This document shows positions 10,801 through 18,412 of a stretch of DNA of 48,025 bases, piece after piece. The position numbers and the translations under genes were made by a program. Position 1 is the stretch's first letter. Each line of letters opens with the position of its first letter. The notes below the pieces were generated by a model. That model made no database searches. It worked only from the letters and a program-made list of their open reading frames with translations, and was not told the DNA's origin. Where the stretch lies: assembly GCA_903918755.1 (NCBI GenBank), contig CAIXFN010000044.1, positions 1 through 48,025 of the forward strand, in the 5' to 3' direction. Source of the stretch: an uncultured Pedosphaera sp. GTDB taxonomy: Bacteria; Verrucomicrobiota; Verrucomicrobiia; Limisphaerales; Pedosphaeraceae.

Positions 10801-12746
10801 TGGACCCGCAGGGCAATCTTTTGGTGGCGGACTATGCCAATAGCCGCATCCGGAAGGTTTTGCTTTACGCCGGATACTCCAAGCTCAACCTGAACCAGGT
10901 GGGCGCCGCCCAGGATGGCAATTATACGGTGGTCATCACCAGTCCCTACGGCAGTGTCACGAGCGGCGTAGCCCGACTCACCGTGGATCTCCCCCCGGTG
11001 ATCAACACCCACCCTGCCAATCAATTGCTGCCGGCCGGCAATAGCACCAACCTGAGCGTGGCCGCCAGCGGCACCGGACCGCTGCAATTTCTCTGGTATT
11101 TCGCGGCGACCAATCTGATCCAGAGCGGAACCAACCGGTCCCTGATGCTGGCCGCAATATCTCCCCTCCAGGCGGGGGATTACCGCGTGGTGGTCACCAA
11201 TGCCTTCGGGCGCGCCACCAGCCAGGTGGCGACGGTTACCGTGTGGATTCCGCCTTCCACCACTCCCATCCCGGCCAGCCAGGAAGTTGCAGAAGGGGCG
11301 AACGCCAGTTTCGGCGTGGCCGTCACCGCCCTCGGCCCGCTCTCCTACCAATGGCAATTCAATGGCACCAATCTCCCCAATAACCTCCTGACGACGGTGG
11401 CTGGAAACGGTGGCAGCGGACCGGTTTTCGATCATGGACCAGCGATCGCGGCCACACTCAACGCTCCCAGCGGCGTGGCCATCGATGCGTTCAACAACCT
11501 CTTCATTGCGGACAACGCCAATAATCGGATTGTCAAAGTGGATCCCGGCGGAAACCTGACGACGGTGGCCGGAAACGGCGGTTCCGGGTTTTCCGGCGAC
11601 GGAGGTCCGGCCACCGGGGCAAGTTTGTATGGCGCTCTCGGAGTGACGGCGGATGCGGTAGGCAACCTTTACGTGGCGGAAATTTTCAATTTCCGGATCC
11701 GTAAAATCGACCCGACTGGCATCATTACCACCCTGGCCGGGAACGGAACTTTTGGCTTTGCGGGTGACGGCGGAGCGGCGACCGCCGCCAGCTTACGGGA
11801 ACCCACCGCGGTGATCGCGGACGCTGCCGGAAACGTTTACTTTTCCGACAATCTGAACGGCCGCGTGCGCCTGGTGGATACCAACGGAATCATATCTACG
11901 GTGGCGGGCACTGGTGCGGGTGGATTTTCCGGCGATGGGGGCCCGGCCACAAACGCCAGTCTGGTTGCTCCTCGGGGCCTGGCCCTGGATGCGTACGGCA
12001 ATCTCTTCATTGCTGATTATGGCAACAGCCGCATTCGCAAAGTGAGCACCATTGGCCTCATCACCACCGTGGCAGGACGGGGCACGAACGGTTTTTCGGG
12101 GGACGGTGGATGGGCCACCAACGCGAATCTCTTTTTTCCCACCGGGGTGGCCGTAGATGGTTTTGGGGACCTTTACATCGCGGACCAATCCAACAATCGT
12201 GTCCGCCGGGTGGATACGAACGGAATCATCACCACGGTGGCTGGCACTGGAGCTACCGGTTTTTTGGGCGATGGGGGCCGGGCAACCAATGCCAGCCTCT
12301 GGCATCCTTCCGCCTTGGCCGTTGACCACCTGGGCAATCTTTATGTCGCCGATACCGGGAACAATCGCATCCGCAAACTGGCGCTGTGGGCGGGCTATCC
12401 GCGCCTGGACCTCGGGGGAGTCGGAACCACCAACGCGGGCCAATACACCGTGGCGATCACGAGCCCTTATTACAGCGTCACCAGCGCCGTAGCCACATTG
12501 ACGGTCCGGCCAGCGCGCCGCCCCCCGCTCGTCAGCATCGGACCGACCGGGTGGCTCACGGTGCCGCCCCCACCGGGTTACGATCCCGCCTCCGGTTCAA
12601 ATCGGCTGGCCATCATCGAAAGGTCCAGTGATCTGCGGTTGTGGCTTCCCCTGGCCACCAACCAACCGGACGCCTTTCCGTTCACTTATCAGGATTTGGA
12701 TTGGACCAATTTTGCGTGGCGGTTTTACCGGGCCCGGTGGCCCTAA
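7818..12746 (+). CDS. Secreted S53 (sedolisin/kumamolisin-type) protease with Ig-like domains and two NHL propellers
   Basis: This protein of about 1642 residues is predicted to be secreted and proteolytic. The TTG at 7818 is chosen because it directly precedes a signal sequence (VTQRTIFLALACLLILG); upstream in-frame starts would run into the divergent gene. A pro-kumamolisin activation domain (about residues 40-195) is followed by the S53 catalytic domain with E278 and D282 (EVSLD), oxyanion D356 (SGDS) and nucleophile S460 (GTSCAAP). A calcium-site-like segment follows (FHDITTGNN ... GYDLCTGLG). Then come an intact Ig-like domain (about 551-635), an Ig-like domain interrupted by six NHL repeats (about 636-1058), another intact Ig-like domain, and a second interrupted one (about 1145-1563). 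The protein ends in a short module finishing FYRARWP. It likely degrades extracellular protein at acidic pH, as known sedolisins do. It converges with the SPFH operon, with five bases between stops. Confidence 0.85.
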   Translation: MVTQRTIFLALACLLILGTFSSLAANPLTAFPNRFADPVAPSKARSRPLGRMSPTQQLRLAIALPLRQRDELTNLVERLYDPASPDYRRYLTPGEFESRYCPSEAEYQQVIAFAERQGLTVATRHHSRMVLELAGTAAVVEQAFQTRLQTYQHPTESRQFYAPETAPIVDAGLPILEIRGLSDWARPRHFSQPQSTNPRPVAAIGSAPGGNYMGQDFRQAYVPGVTLDGTGQMVGLVEFDGYQAADIAAYESLAGLPSVPLFDVPIHGFDGAGAGSSEVSLDIEMAISMAPGLAAVVVFQAPADGSGTLALLDNLAASNQIRQFSCSWGLGSGVALDATFLRLAAQGQTLFMASGDSDAYVQPQSVWTESPYATSVGGTRLTMSGNGTGYESETVWHAGNTGSSGGVSAAYPIPTWQQGLSLGANQVSPTQRNLPDVALTAESVWVTYGGGQAGSFQGTSCAAPLWAGFIALVNQQSLSIGNPPVGFLNPGLYLIAQGSNYANCFHDITTGNNTSSLSPSNYFAVPGYDLCTGLGSPGGSNLINALSSLTFPPSLTAQPQSLLVNQGAKAVFQIGISGTAPLICQWQFNGTNLPGATNATLTIPHTQATDAGTYAARVSSPYGTVKSASATLTIVQLPAGTLGEGTNLAVLVGGSAAFSVTATGTGPFAYQWQLNGTNLPNNLIATVAGSGVTGFAGDGGAATNAALYYPAGIAGDGAGHLYLADYNNSRIRKVGTNGVISTVAGRNIASFSGDGGPATNASLNHPQAVVVDATGNVYIADTGNHRIRRLATNGLIMTVAGNAGTGFTGDGGAATNASLGAPSGLVFAPDGALFIADQTANRIRKVDSLGIITTVAGNGNATFSGDGGAATNAALNGPQGLAFDASGNLLIADTLNNRIRRVDRSGLISTVAGTSGNGYAGDGAAATKASLAGPRGVTSDLLGNLYIADANNQRIRRVDPTGLITTIAGNGSGGFFGDGGPPTQANLRLPAAVMMDPQGNLLVADYANSRIRKVLLYAGYSKLNLNQVGAAQDGNYTVVITSPYGSVTSGVARLTVDLPPVINTHPANQLLPAGNSTNLSVAASGTGPLQFLWYFAATNLIQSGTNRSLMLAAISPLQAGDYRVVVTNAFGRATSQVATVTVWIPPSTTPIPASQEVAEGANASFGVAVTALGPLSYQWQFNGTNLPNNLLTTVAGNGGSGPVFDHGPAIAATLNAPSGVAIDAFNNLFIADNANNRIVKVDPGGNLTTVAGNGGSGFSGDGGPATGASLYGALGVTADAVGNLYVAEIFNFRIRKIDPTGIITTLAGNGTFGFAGDGGAATAASLREPTAVIADAAGNVYFSDNLNGRVRLVDTNGIISTVAGTGAGGFSGDGGPATNASLVAPRGLALDAYGNLFIADYGNSRIRKVSTIGLITTVAGRGTNGFSGDGGWATNANLFFPTGVAVDGFGDLYIADQSNNRVRRVDTNGIITTVAGTGATGFLGDGGRATNASLWHPSALAVDHLGNLYVADTGNNRIRKLALWAGYPRLDLGGVGTTNAGQYTVAITSPYYSVTSAVATLTVRPARRPPLVSIGPTGWLTVPPPPGYDPASGSNRLAIIERSSDLRLWLPLATNQPDAFPFTYQDLDWTNFAWRFYRARWP
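9864..10872 (+). repeat. Six tandem NHL repeats (first propeller) in S53 protease
   Basis: Six direct repeats of about 168 bases (56 residues) each encode the pattern TVAG...FSGDGG.ATNASL..P.G...D..GN.YIAD..N.RIRKV. Six copies is the right number for a closed six-bladed NHL beta-propeller. Repeat identity is high at protein level and moderate at DNA level. Confidence 0.85.
11382..12390 (+). repeat. Six tandem NHL repeats (second propeller) in S53 protease
   Basis: This is a second block of six repeats of about 168 bases with the same NHL pattern as the block at 9864. It is again flanked by the two halves of an Ig-like domain. The first repeat is the most divergent, with GPVFDHG replacing the usual FSGDGG. 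Confidence 0.85.
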
Positions 12747-12751
12747 CCCGA

Positions 12752-13807
12752 TCAGGGATGCACCGGCACCCCGGTCTTTCCCATCGAAACCCGATTTGTC
12801 GTGGTCCCCGTGGCGGGATAGAAGGGACTGGCAAAGATCGATTCTTCGGTCACCACCACCACCGGGACGGCCCCTGCCTGCGTCAACCGCGCATAAAGAT
12901 CCGCCATCTTGAGTCGCATCGTCCCCTCCACGCCGACCTGAAGAATCGACTGCTGGAGCGCATTAGCCAGCGCAGTGCTCTCGGCCTGGATAATGGACGC
13001 CTTGCGTTTGGCTTCGGCCACCTGGTTGTTCGCGTCGATGGTCGCTTGTTGGACGTCAATCTTCGCTTGATTGGCCTTGTTGGTGCAAGACTGGGTGGCG
13101 GAACGGATCTCGGAATCCAAGCTCGTCAATTGTTGGCGGGCTTCCGTGATGATGTTGCCATCGGGATATTGAAAATTGCCCATGAACAGCATGTCGGTCA
13201 GTTCAAACCCATATTGCTTCATGTAATCCTGGGCGAAATTAAGCAGCTCCTTTTTGAGTTGCTCGGGTTGGGTACGCAGGGTTTCCGCGTCCGTTTCCGC
13301 GGCGATCTCATTCAAATGCTGGGCGATCACCTTGCCGGAGAATCGAAGAGCCTCATAAACTTTGATGTCCTTGTGCGCCGCGATCTGATACGGATGCTCG
13401 GGTTCCCCGAAATGCAGGAAAAACAACCACGGATCCCGAACCCGCCCGTACAGCTTGTATTCCGCCGACATGTGCACCCCCTCGCTGGAATTCCATTCCA
13501 AGGTTTCGTCGTAAGGGCTCGACCCCGTGGCGGCCTTCGTGAATTCATAGTCCATGATCGTTCCCTGGACCGTGAAGAACCGTTGATTAATCCCCCACGC
13601 AGAATTGAAGCCCATGGGGAGCAAGGGATTGTCGGAAGAATTCACCGCTCGCCCGGAAGCGACGTTGTAAACGAAGGATTTCTCCCCCTGGTTGACGTAA
13701 TGGTAAGTCACCATGCTGGAGAAAAAGACGGCGCAGATGGCCAGGGCGACCAATCCGAGCAGAAACTTGACCAACCGGTTGCCATTGATCACAGGTCGAT
13801 TGTTCAT
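12752..13807 (-). CDS. SPFH/prohibitin-domain membrane protein (HflC-like)
   Basis: This 351-residue protein has an N-terminal membrane anchor (about residues 14-34), an SPFH/band-7 domain (about 45-240) and an Ala/Gln/Lys-rich helical region (about 240-310, with heptad-like AKIDVQQATIDANNQVAEAK) typical of the coiled coil of stomatin, prohibitin and HflK/HflC proteins. Such proteins assemble into large membrane-bound rings that organise proteases or lipid domains. The domain would lie on the outer face of the cytoplasmic membrane if oriented like HflC (inference). The gene overlaps the end of the upstream SPFH lipoprotein gene by four bases (13804-13807), so the products are probably made together and form a hetero-oligomer. 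It is the last gene of the operon starting at 16432. Confidence 0.8.
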   Translation of the reverse strand: MNNRPVINGNRLVKFLLGLVALAICAVFFSSMVTYHYVNQGEKSFVYNVASGRAVNSSDNPLLPMGFNSAWGINQRFFTVQGTIMDYEFTKAATGSSPYDETLEWNSSEGVHMSAEYKLYGRVRDPWLFFLHFGEPEHPYQIAAHKDIKVYEALRFSGKVIAQHLNEIAAETDAETLRTQPEQLKKELLNFAQDYMKQYGFELTDMLFMGNFQYPDGNIITEARQQLTSLDSEIRSATQSCTNKANQAKIDVQQATIDANNQVAEAKRKASIIQAESTALANALQQSILQVGVEGTMRLKMADLYARLTQAGAVPVVVVTEESIFASPFYPATGTTTNRVSMGKTGVPVHP

Positions 13808-14880
13808 GGGCGATTACCCCCTTTCTTACCCGGCAACACCGGTGGCCCCGAATTCCCCTCCGGCGTCCGGCGCTCGTTCTCGCCCGTCAGGTTAATATAG
13901 GCCAGGGTCTTCGGAACCACGTAAACCCGGGTGTTCCCGCCTTCCAGGCTTTTCACCGTCGTCAGCATCTGCTCCAGGGTGACGTATTCCGACTCGCCCA
14001 CCAGGCCGATGAACATCTGCCGCCGCTGCTGCTGGGCCTCCGCCTCGATGCGCATGGATTCGGTCGTGCCCCGGTTCTTCTCATCCTGGCATTTGGTCAG
14101 CCCCATCTGCTCGATGCGGGTCATCTCAGTCTGCAACGGCATGAAGGATTTTTCCCGCAGCAGCAGCGCCTTGTTGGCGTACTCCTGCTTCACAATTTGG
14201 TTCATGCGGTCCTTCTGGTCCGCCGGCAGTTCGATGGGCGAAGTCACGGCGGCGGACTTGAACACGAGGCCGTATCGGCCGAACCGCTCGTTCATGCGCC
14301 GCAGCAAAATTTCGTTCATTTCCTTCTTGCTGCGCATGACGTCAATCGCCTGTTTGCTCAGGGTGTATTGGGACAAGGGTTCCCGCACATATTGCCGGAG
14401 CTTTTCCCCGGCCCAGCGCGCCAGCATGTCGTGCTCGCCGTTATAAGCGCTCATCTGCTGGTCGTTGATGAACATCAGGAGCTTGTTCTCCAATTCCGTG
14501 GCGTTGGTGCGGAGCAGGTTGTCGTCCAGCGCCAGCTGAATGTTCACATCGAACGACAAATGCCCGCCGACGCAATCAGTTTCGATGGCCTCGTTGCTCG
14601 GTGATTCATAGCTCGCCTTCTTGGTGAAGCTGTAATCCTGCAGGCCCAGGGGGAATTTGAACACCCGCACCCCCGGCCGCATGCCGATGCCGGGTGGCAA
14701 TCGCCGGGCCCAATAAATTTCCGCGGACGATGCCGCATTGGTCGTGGACCGCTCGCCCAGCGTTCGCACCGCCAGCGCCAGTTTGTTCTGGGGCACCGGT
14801 TCACCGCAGCCCGTCAGCAGCAGCGCCACTCCGACGCCAACCATGATTGAGGCAATTGACTTTTTCATGTTGATCTTCAA
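13804..14880 (-). CDS. SPFH/prohibitin-like lipoprotein
   Basis: This 358-residue SPFH-like protein has a lipoprotein signal: a positively charged start (MKINMKKS), a hydrophobic stretch and the lipobox LLTG with C25 as the predicted lipidated residue. Residue +2 is Gly, not Asp, so retention in the inner membrane is not predicted by the E. coli rule. The body resembles the paralogue encoded next (12752-13807): an SPFH region, conserved segments such as REPLSQYTLSKQAIDVM, and a charged helical region with KQEYANKALLLREKSF. Lipid anchoring instead of a transmembrane helix is unusual for an SPFH protein. The stop overlaps the start of the paralogue by four bases, and the gene begins 15 bases after the small membrane protein. 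A second in-frame ATG (MKKSIAS) is also possible as the start. Confidence 0.75.
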   Translation of the reverse strand: MKINMKKSIASIMVGVGVALLLTGCGEPVPQNKLALAVRTLGERSTTNAASSAEIYWARRLPPGIGMRPGVRVFKFPLGLQDYSFTKKASYESPSNEAIETDCVGGHLSFDVNIQLALDDNLLRTNATELENKLLMFINDQQMSAYNGEHDMLARWAGEKLRQYVREPLSQYTLSKQAIDVMRSKKEMNEILLRRMNERFGRYGLVFKSAAVTSPIELPADQKDRMNQIVKQEYANKALLLREKSFMPLQTEMTRIEQMGLTKCQDEKNRGTTESMRIEAEAQQQRRQMFIGLVGESEYVTLEQMLTTVKSLEGGNTRVYVVPKTLAYINLTGENERRTPEGNSGPPVLPGKKGGNRP

Positions 14881-14895
14881 ATTAATTCCGACCGG

Positions 14896-15375
14896 TCATT
14901 TGCGCACGCGCACCAGGATCGTCAGGCCGCAGGCGATCACGAGCCCCAGCCCGATGATTCCCTGCGTGAAATCTCCCGGCTGCGGCGACAGCACTTTCGT
15001 GAAGAATACGGTCAGCGATACCCCCGCCATGATCGTGTAAACCAGAAAAGTGAGGACCGACCGATGCACCGGGAATCCCAGGACCATGACATACCCCGCC
15101 CGGCGACGCAAGTCCGCCGCGAGTTGTTCCAGGTAATTCTTCCGCAACCGCTCCATGATCCCTGCGGCGGCGGCCTGCTGACTCGCATCCGAAAGATCCG
15201 CCCCAAATGCATCCGGGGCGGCCCGCACCTGCTTCAGGATGGCGTCCTCCATGTCGCGCAACACCCCCCGGCTCACCTCGGCATGTTGCGCGCCGCCCAT
15301 CCGCTCAATGTCCTGGTAGAGTGCTTCAAAGTTGCCGTTTCCCGGCCGCGTGGCTGTTCGCCGCTGTTGTTTCAT
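14896..15375 (-). CDS. Small membrane protein, two transmembrane helices
   Basis: This 159-residue protein of unrecognised family has a soluble, charged N-terminal half (about residues 1-95, rich in Ala, Arg and Glu, probably helical). Two hydrophobic segments follow, about 97-125 (VLTFLVYTIMAGVSLTVFF) and about 135-155 (IIGLGLVIACGLTILVRV), ending in RVRK. It is the second gene of the minus-strand operon: 28 bases after the methyltransferase stop and 15 bases before the SPFH lipoprotein. The position suggests it works with the SPFH pair in the membrane, perhaps as an adaptor or partner (inference from context only). Confidence 0.7.
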   Translation of the reverse strand: MKQQRRTATRPGNGNFEALYQDIERMGGAQHAEVSRGVLRDMEDAILKQVRAAPDAFGADLSDASQQAAAAGIMERLRKNYLEQLAADLRRRAGYVMVLGFPVHRSVLTFLVYTIMAGVSLTVFFTKVLSPQPGDFTQGIIGLGLVIACGLTILVRVRK

Positions 15376-15403
15376 CGTTCCCCCACGTCCCCCGCGGAGC
15401 CTT

Positions 15404-16432
15404 TCAACTCCGGGGTTTGGTGGCCAGGATCAACGGGGAAACGGCGGGCACCGCCAGCCGTCTCGGTTTGGTAAAGCCCGCATCCCGCAGCCACCCGCTG
15501 ATTTCCTCGAAACTGAAGGTGTCCCCGTGGTCCGTGTTCACCAGCATGTTCACCGCAAACAGCAGCGGCACCAACGGGCCGGTTCGTTCGCGATTCACCA
15601 GGAACTCCATGATGGCAATGGTGCCGCCCGGGGCCAGCGCCGCAAAGGTCTTCTTCAGCAATTTGCGGCTGCGCTCCCGCCCTTCGCTGTGCAGAATGTG
15701 CCCCAAAGTGGCCACCTGATGGTTCGTGCCGAGCCGGGCTTTCAACAAGTCCCCCGGGACGCTGGTCAGGCGGTCCGCCACGCCGTGGCGCGCCGCCACG
15801 CGCTCCGTCACCGGCAGCACCCCCGGCCAATCGACCGCCCGCACCCGCACCAGCGGGGATTGCTCCGCCAACGCAATGCCCCAAACGCCGGAACCGGCCG
15901 CGAGGTCCAACACGCTGAGCGGCTGTTTGGTTTTGGCAATGCGCAGGTGCGCCCCGAGGGCGCGCGCCGCGCCATAACTCAACGGCAAGATGGCTTCGAC
16001 AAATTCGGCGAAGAATTGGGTGCCTTTGTCCTCCGCATTCACGGCATCGACCCCTTTCCCGGTCCGGACCACCTCTTCGAGTTGGAGCCAATTCGGCATC
16101 AATTGGCTGGAAAGATGATGAAAGAATCCGCCGTGATAGCCGGGTTTACCGGCCACCAGGAAAGCGGCGCTTTCTGGAGTTAGCATGTAACAATCTCCCT
16201 GGCGTCCCAGAAATCCCAAGCCCACCAACGCATCGCCAATCGCCCGAACGCCGCGCTCGCTGACGCCCGCCACGCGGGCGAGTTCCACGGCCGTTTTTGG
16301 GGCGGCATCCAGCAGGTCGAACAGCCGGTGCTTCACCGCGGCTTCAATGATCAGCGGCGGGGCGTATCCCCAGCTCATTTGCATCAGGCGCTCCGGTGTC
16401 ACTTCCGCATTCATGGCATTCTTCATGGGCAA
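15404..16432 (-). CDS. SAM-dependent O-methyltransferase-like protein
   Basis: This 342-residue class I methyltransferase has the layout of the plant/bacterial small-molecule O-methyltransferase family (acetylserotonin and hydroxyneurosporene O-methyltransferase type). The N-terminal winged-helix/dimerisation region (about residues 12-90) includes a KTAVELARVAGVSERGVRAI helix-turn-helix-like stretch. The Rossmann domain has SAM motif I at residues 174-182 (VLDLAAGSG), the acidic residue of motif II in RAVDWPG, and GGTIAIMEF after it. A C-terminal substrate region (DTFSFEEISGWLRDAGF) completes the fold. The substrate is unknown. It is the first gene of the four-gene operon that continues with the two-helix protein and two SPFH proteins, and it is divergent from the ABC exporter pair, with 105 bases between the chosen starts. 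Whether it is functionally linked to the SPFH genes is not evident from sequence. Confidence 0.82.
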   Translation of the reverse strand: MPMKNAMNAEVTPERLMQMSWGYAPPLIIEAAVKHRLFDLLDAAPKTAVELARVAGVSERGVRAIGDALVGLGFLGRQGDCYMLTPESAAFLVAGKPGYHGGFFHHLSSQLMPNWLQLEEVVRTGKGVDAVNAEDKGTQFFAEFVEAILPLSYGAARALGAHLRIAKTKQPLSVLDLAAGSGVWGIALAEQSPLVRVRAVDWPGVLPVTERVAARHGVADRLTSVPGDLLKARLGTNHQVATLGHILHSEGRERSRKLLKKTFAALAPGGTIAIMEFLVNRERTGPLVPLLFAVNMLVNTDHGDTFSFEEISGWLRDAGFTKPRRLAVPAVSPLILATKPRS

Positions 16433-16537
16433 ATTGGTATTTGTTCCGGGATTGTAGTTCCGGGCGGTGAGGGGGCAAGCCGGGAATTACACGTTGCTTC
16501 CGGTTTTACTTCGATTATCCCCTCGATTTGTGGCAAG

Positions 16538-18412
16538 TTGACCGTTCTGAAAACGTCGGAATCACGAATCTCAGCATCGCTCGCCGAACGCTACTCCAAT
16601 GGCGAACTGGTGCGCCGTCTCGCCGCGCTGGCCTGGCGGTTCCGCTGGAATTGCCTCCTTTCGATCGCGCTGAGCTTGGTTTTGCTGCTGCTGGGCCTTG
16701 CCGGACTGCAAATGCTCGGCTTGGTCATTGATGTGATCCGGCATGCCCTGGATGCCACGCAACCCGTACCTATCTATCCGTTCCACTGGCAGCCGCCCGC
16801 TGCGTGGAGCGCCTTGCAAGTGACGAGCACGCTGGCCATCGCCATCGTCGCCCAGGCGTTGTTGCGCGCCGCCTTGACGTATCAATACAACATGGTCACC
16901 GCGCGCCTCACCCAGGGCGAAATCGTTCCCGCCCTGCGCACCCAGCTCTACGCCAAACTGCAACGGCTGAGTTTCGGGTTCTTTGATCGGCACGGCTCCA
17001 ATTCCATTTTCAACCGCGTCACGGGGGATGTCCAGAACACCCGCCTGTTCATCGATGGGGTGCTGTTGCAGGGGCTTAATCTGGTGCTGACGCTGGCGGC
17101 CTACGCCGTGTTCATGTGGCGCATCCATCCGGGCCTCACGCTCGCCTGCCTGAGTGTCGCCCTGCCGCTGGGCTGGCTGGCGCACTTTTATTCCAACCGG
17201 CTTCGCCCCGGTTACCTGCGCAATCGTGAACTGTCGGACCAAATGGTGCTCCGTTTCAGCGAGACGGTGAAGGGAATGCAAACTGTCAAAGGATTCGCCG
17301 CCGAAGCCCATCAAATCCGGCGGTTTGAGGAAGCGAACGACGAACTCTCGGCGCAACAACGGCGGGTCTTCTGGGATTTGTCCATTTTCACCCCCGGCAC
17401 GCAATTCCTGTCGCAACTCAGTTTGGTCATTCTGTTCGCCTACGGCGGCTATCTTTATCTCCACGACCGGCTGCCGCTGGGAGCCGGATTGGTGGTTTTC
17501 GCCGGCTTGTTGCAGCAGTTCACCGGTCAGGTCGCCAACCTGGCCACCATCGCCAACTCGGTCCAGCAAAGTTTGGCGGCGGCCCGGCGGGTTTTCGAGG
17601 TGCTCGATACGCAGGTGGAAGTGGAATCCCGACCGGGAGCCATCTCGCTCAAACAAATCTCTGGTCGGGTGGAATTCGAAAACGTCACGTTTGGCTACCT
17701 CCCCGGTAAACCCGCCCTGTCCGATCTTTCGTTTACCACGGAACCCGGCCAGGTCATTGGGATTTTCGGCCTCGCGGGCTCCGGCAAAAGCACCTTGCTC
17801 AGTTTGCTGCCGCGGTTCTACGATCCGCAACAAGGTCGCATCCGGATCGATGGCCACGATCTCCGGGAGCTTCAACTCGACGATTACCGCCGCCAGATCG
17901 GCATTGTCTACCAGGAAAGCTTTCTGTTTTCCAACACGGTGGCCGCCAATATCGCCTTTGGCCACCCCGAAGCCACGACCGCGGAAATCGAAGCCGCCGC
18001 CCGGCTGGCTTCGGCGCATGATTTCATTCAGGCCTTGCCGCAGGGTTACGCGACGGTATTGGGCGAATCCGGCGTGGACCTTTCCGGCGGCCAACGCCAG
18101 CGCCTGGCTCTGGCGCGCGCCTTGTTGCTCCGCCCGGCCATCCTGTTGCTGGATGATCCCACCGCCTCTGTCGATTCCCGGACGGAGAATGAAATCGTCG
18201 CCGCGCTCCGGGCCGCCATGACCGGTCGCACCACGTTCATGGTCTCCAACCGGTTGAGCTTGTTGCGTCAGGCCGACCTGATTCTGGTGCTCGAGGACGG
18301 CCGCCTGATCGAGACCGGCACCCACGACAAACTCGTGCGTTGGCCCGGGATTTACCGCGAAACCGCGCTCTTGCAACTCATGGATCTGACCGCTGCGGGA
18401 GGTCACCCGTGA
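16538..18412 (+). CDS. ABC exporter half-transporter, degenerate ATPase subunit
   Basis: This protein of about 624 residues has a six-helix exporter membrane domain (about residues 20-330) and a C-terminal nucleotide-binding domain. Walker A (GLAGSGKST, near 413) and a canonical signature (LSGGQRQR) are present. The catalytic Glu after Walker B is Asp (D540, LLLDDPTAS) and the switch-loop His is Asn (N571, VSNRLS). These changes mark the degenerate site of a heterodimeric exporter. The TTG at 16538 is chosen because earlier in-frame starts lie inside the divergent methyltransferase gene and give unlikely sequence; a CTG at 16547 is an alternative. Its stop overlaps the GTG of the next ABC gene by four bases, so translation is coupled and the two subunits should pair. 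The transported substrate (lipid, peptide or drug) is not apparent. Confidence 0.88.
   Translation: MTVLKTSESRISASLAERYSNGELVRRLAALAWRFRWNCLLSIALSLVLLLLGLAGLQMLGLVIDVIRHALDATQPVPIYPFHWQPPAAWSALQVTSTLAIAIVAQALLRAALTYQYNMVTARLTQGEIVPALRTQLYAKLQRLSFGFFDRHGSNSIFNRVTGDVQNTRLFIDGVLLQGLNLVLTLAAYAVFMWRIHPGLTLACLSVALPLGWLAHFYSNRLRPGYLRNRELSDQMVLRFSETVKGMQTVKGFAAEAHQIRRFEEANDELSAQQRRVFWDLSIFTPGTQFLSQLSLVILFAYGGYLYLHDRLPLGAGLVVFAGLLQQFTGQVANLATIANSVQQSLAAARRVFEVLDTQVEVESRPGAISLKQISGRVEFENVTFGYLPGKPALSDLSFTTEPGQVIGIFGLAGSGKSTLLSLLPRFYDPQQGRIRIDGHDLRELQLDDYRRQIGIVYQESFLFSNTVAANIAFGHPEATTAEIEAAARLASAHDFIQALPQGYATVLGESGVDLSGGQRQRLALARALLLRPAILLLDDPTASVDSRTENEIVAALRAAMTGRTTFMVSNRLSLLRQADLILVLEDGRLIETGTHDKLVRWPGIYRETALLQLMDLTAAGGHP

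Noticed and set aside
9423..11435. Long antisense open frame (about 670 codons) opposite the S53/NHL gene
   Set aside because: The apparent repeats only mirror the NHL-coding repeats of the sense strand. There is no signal peptide or recognisable fold.
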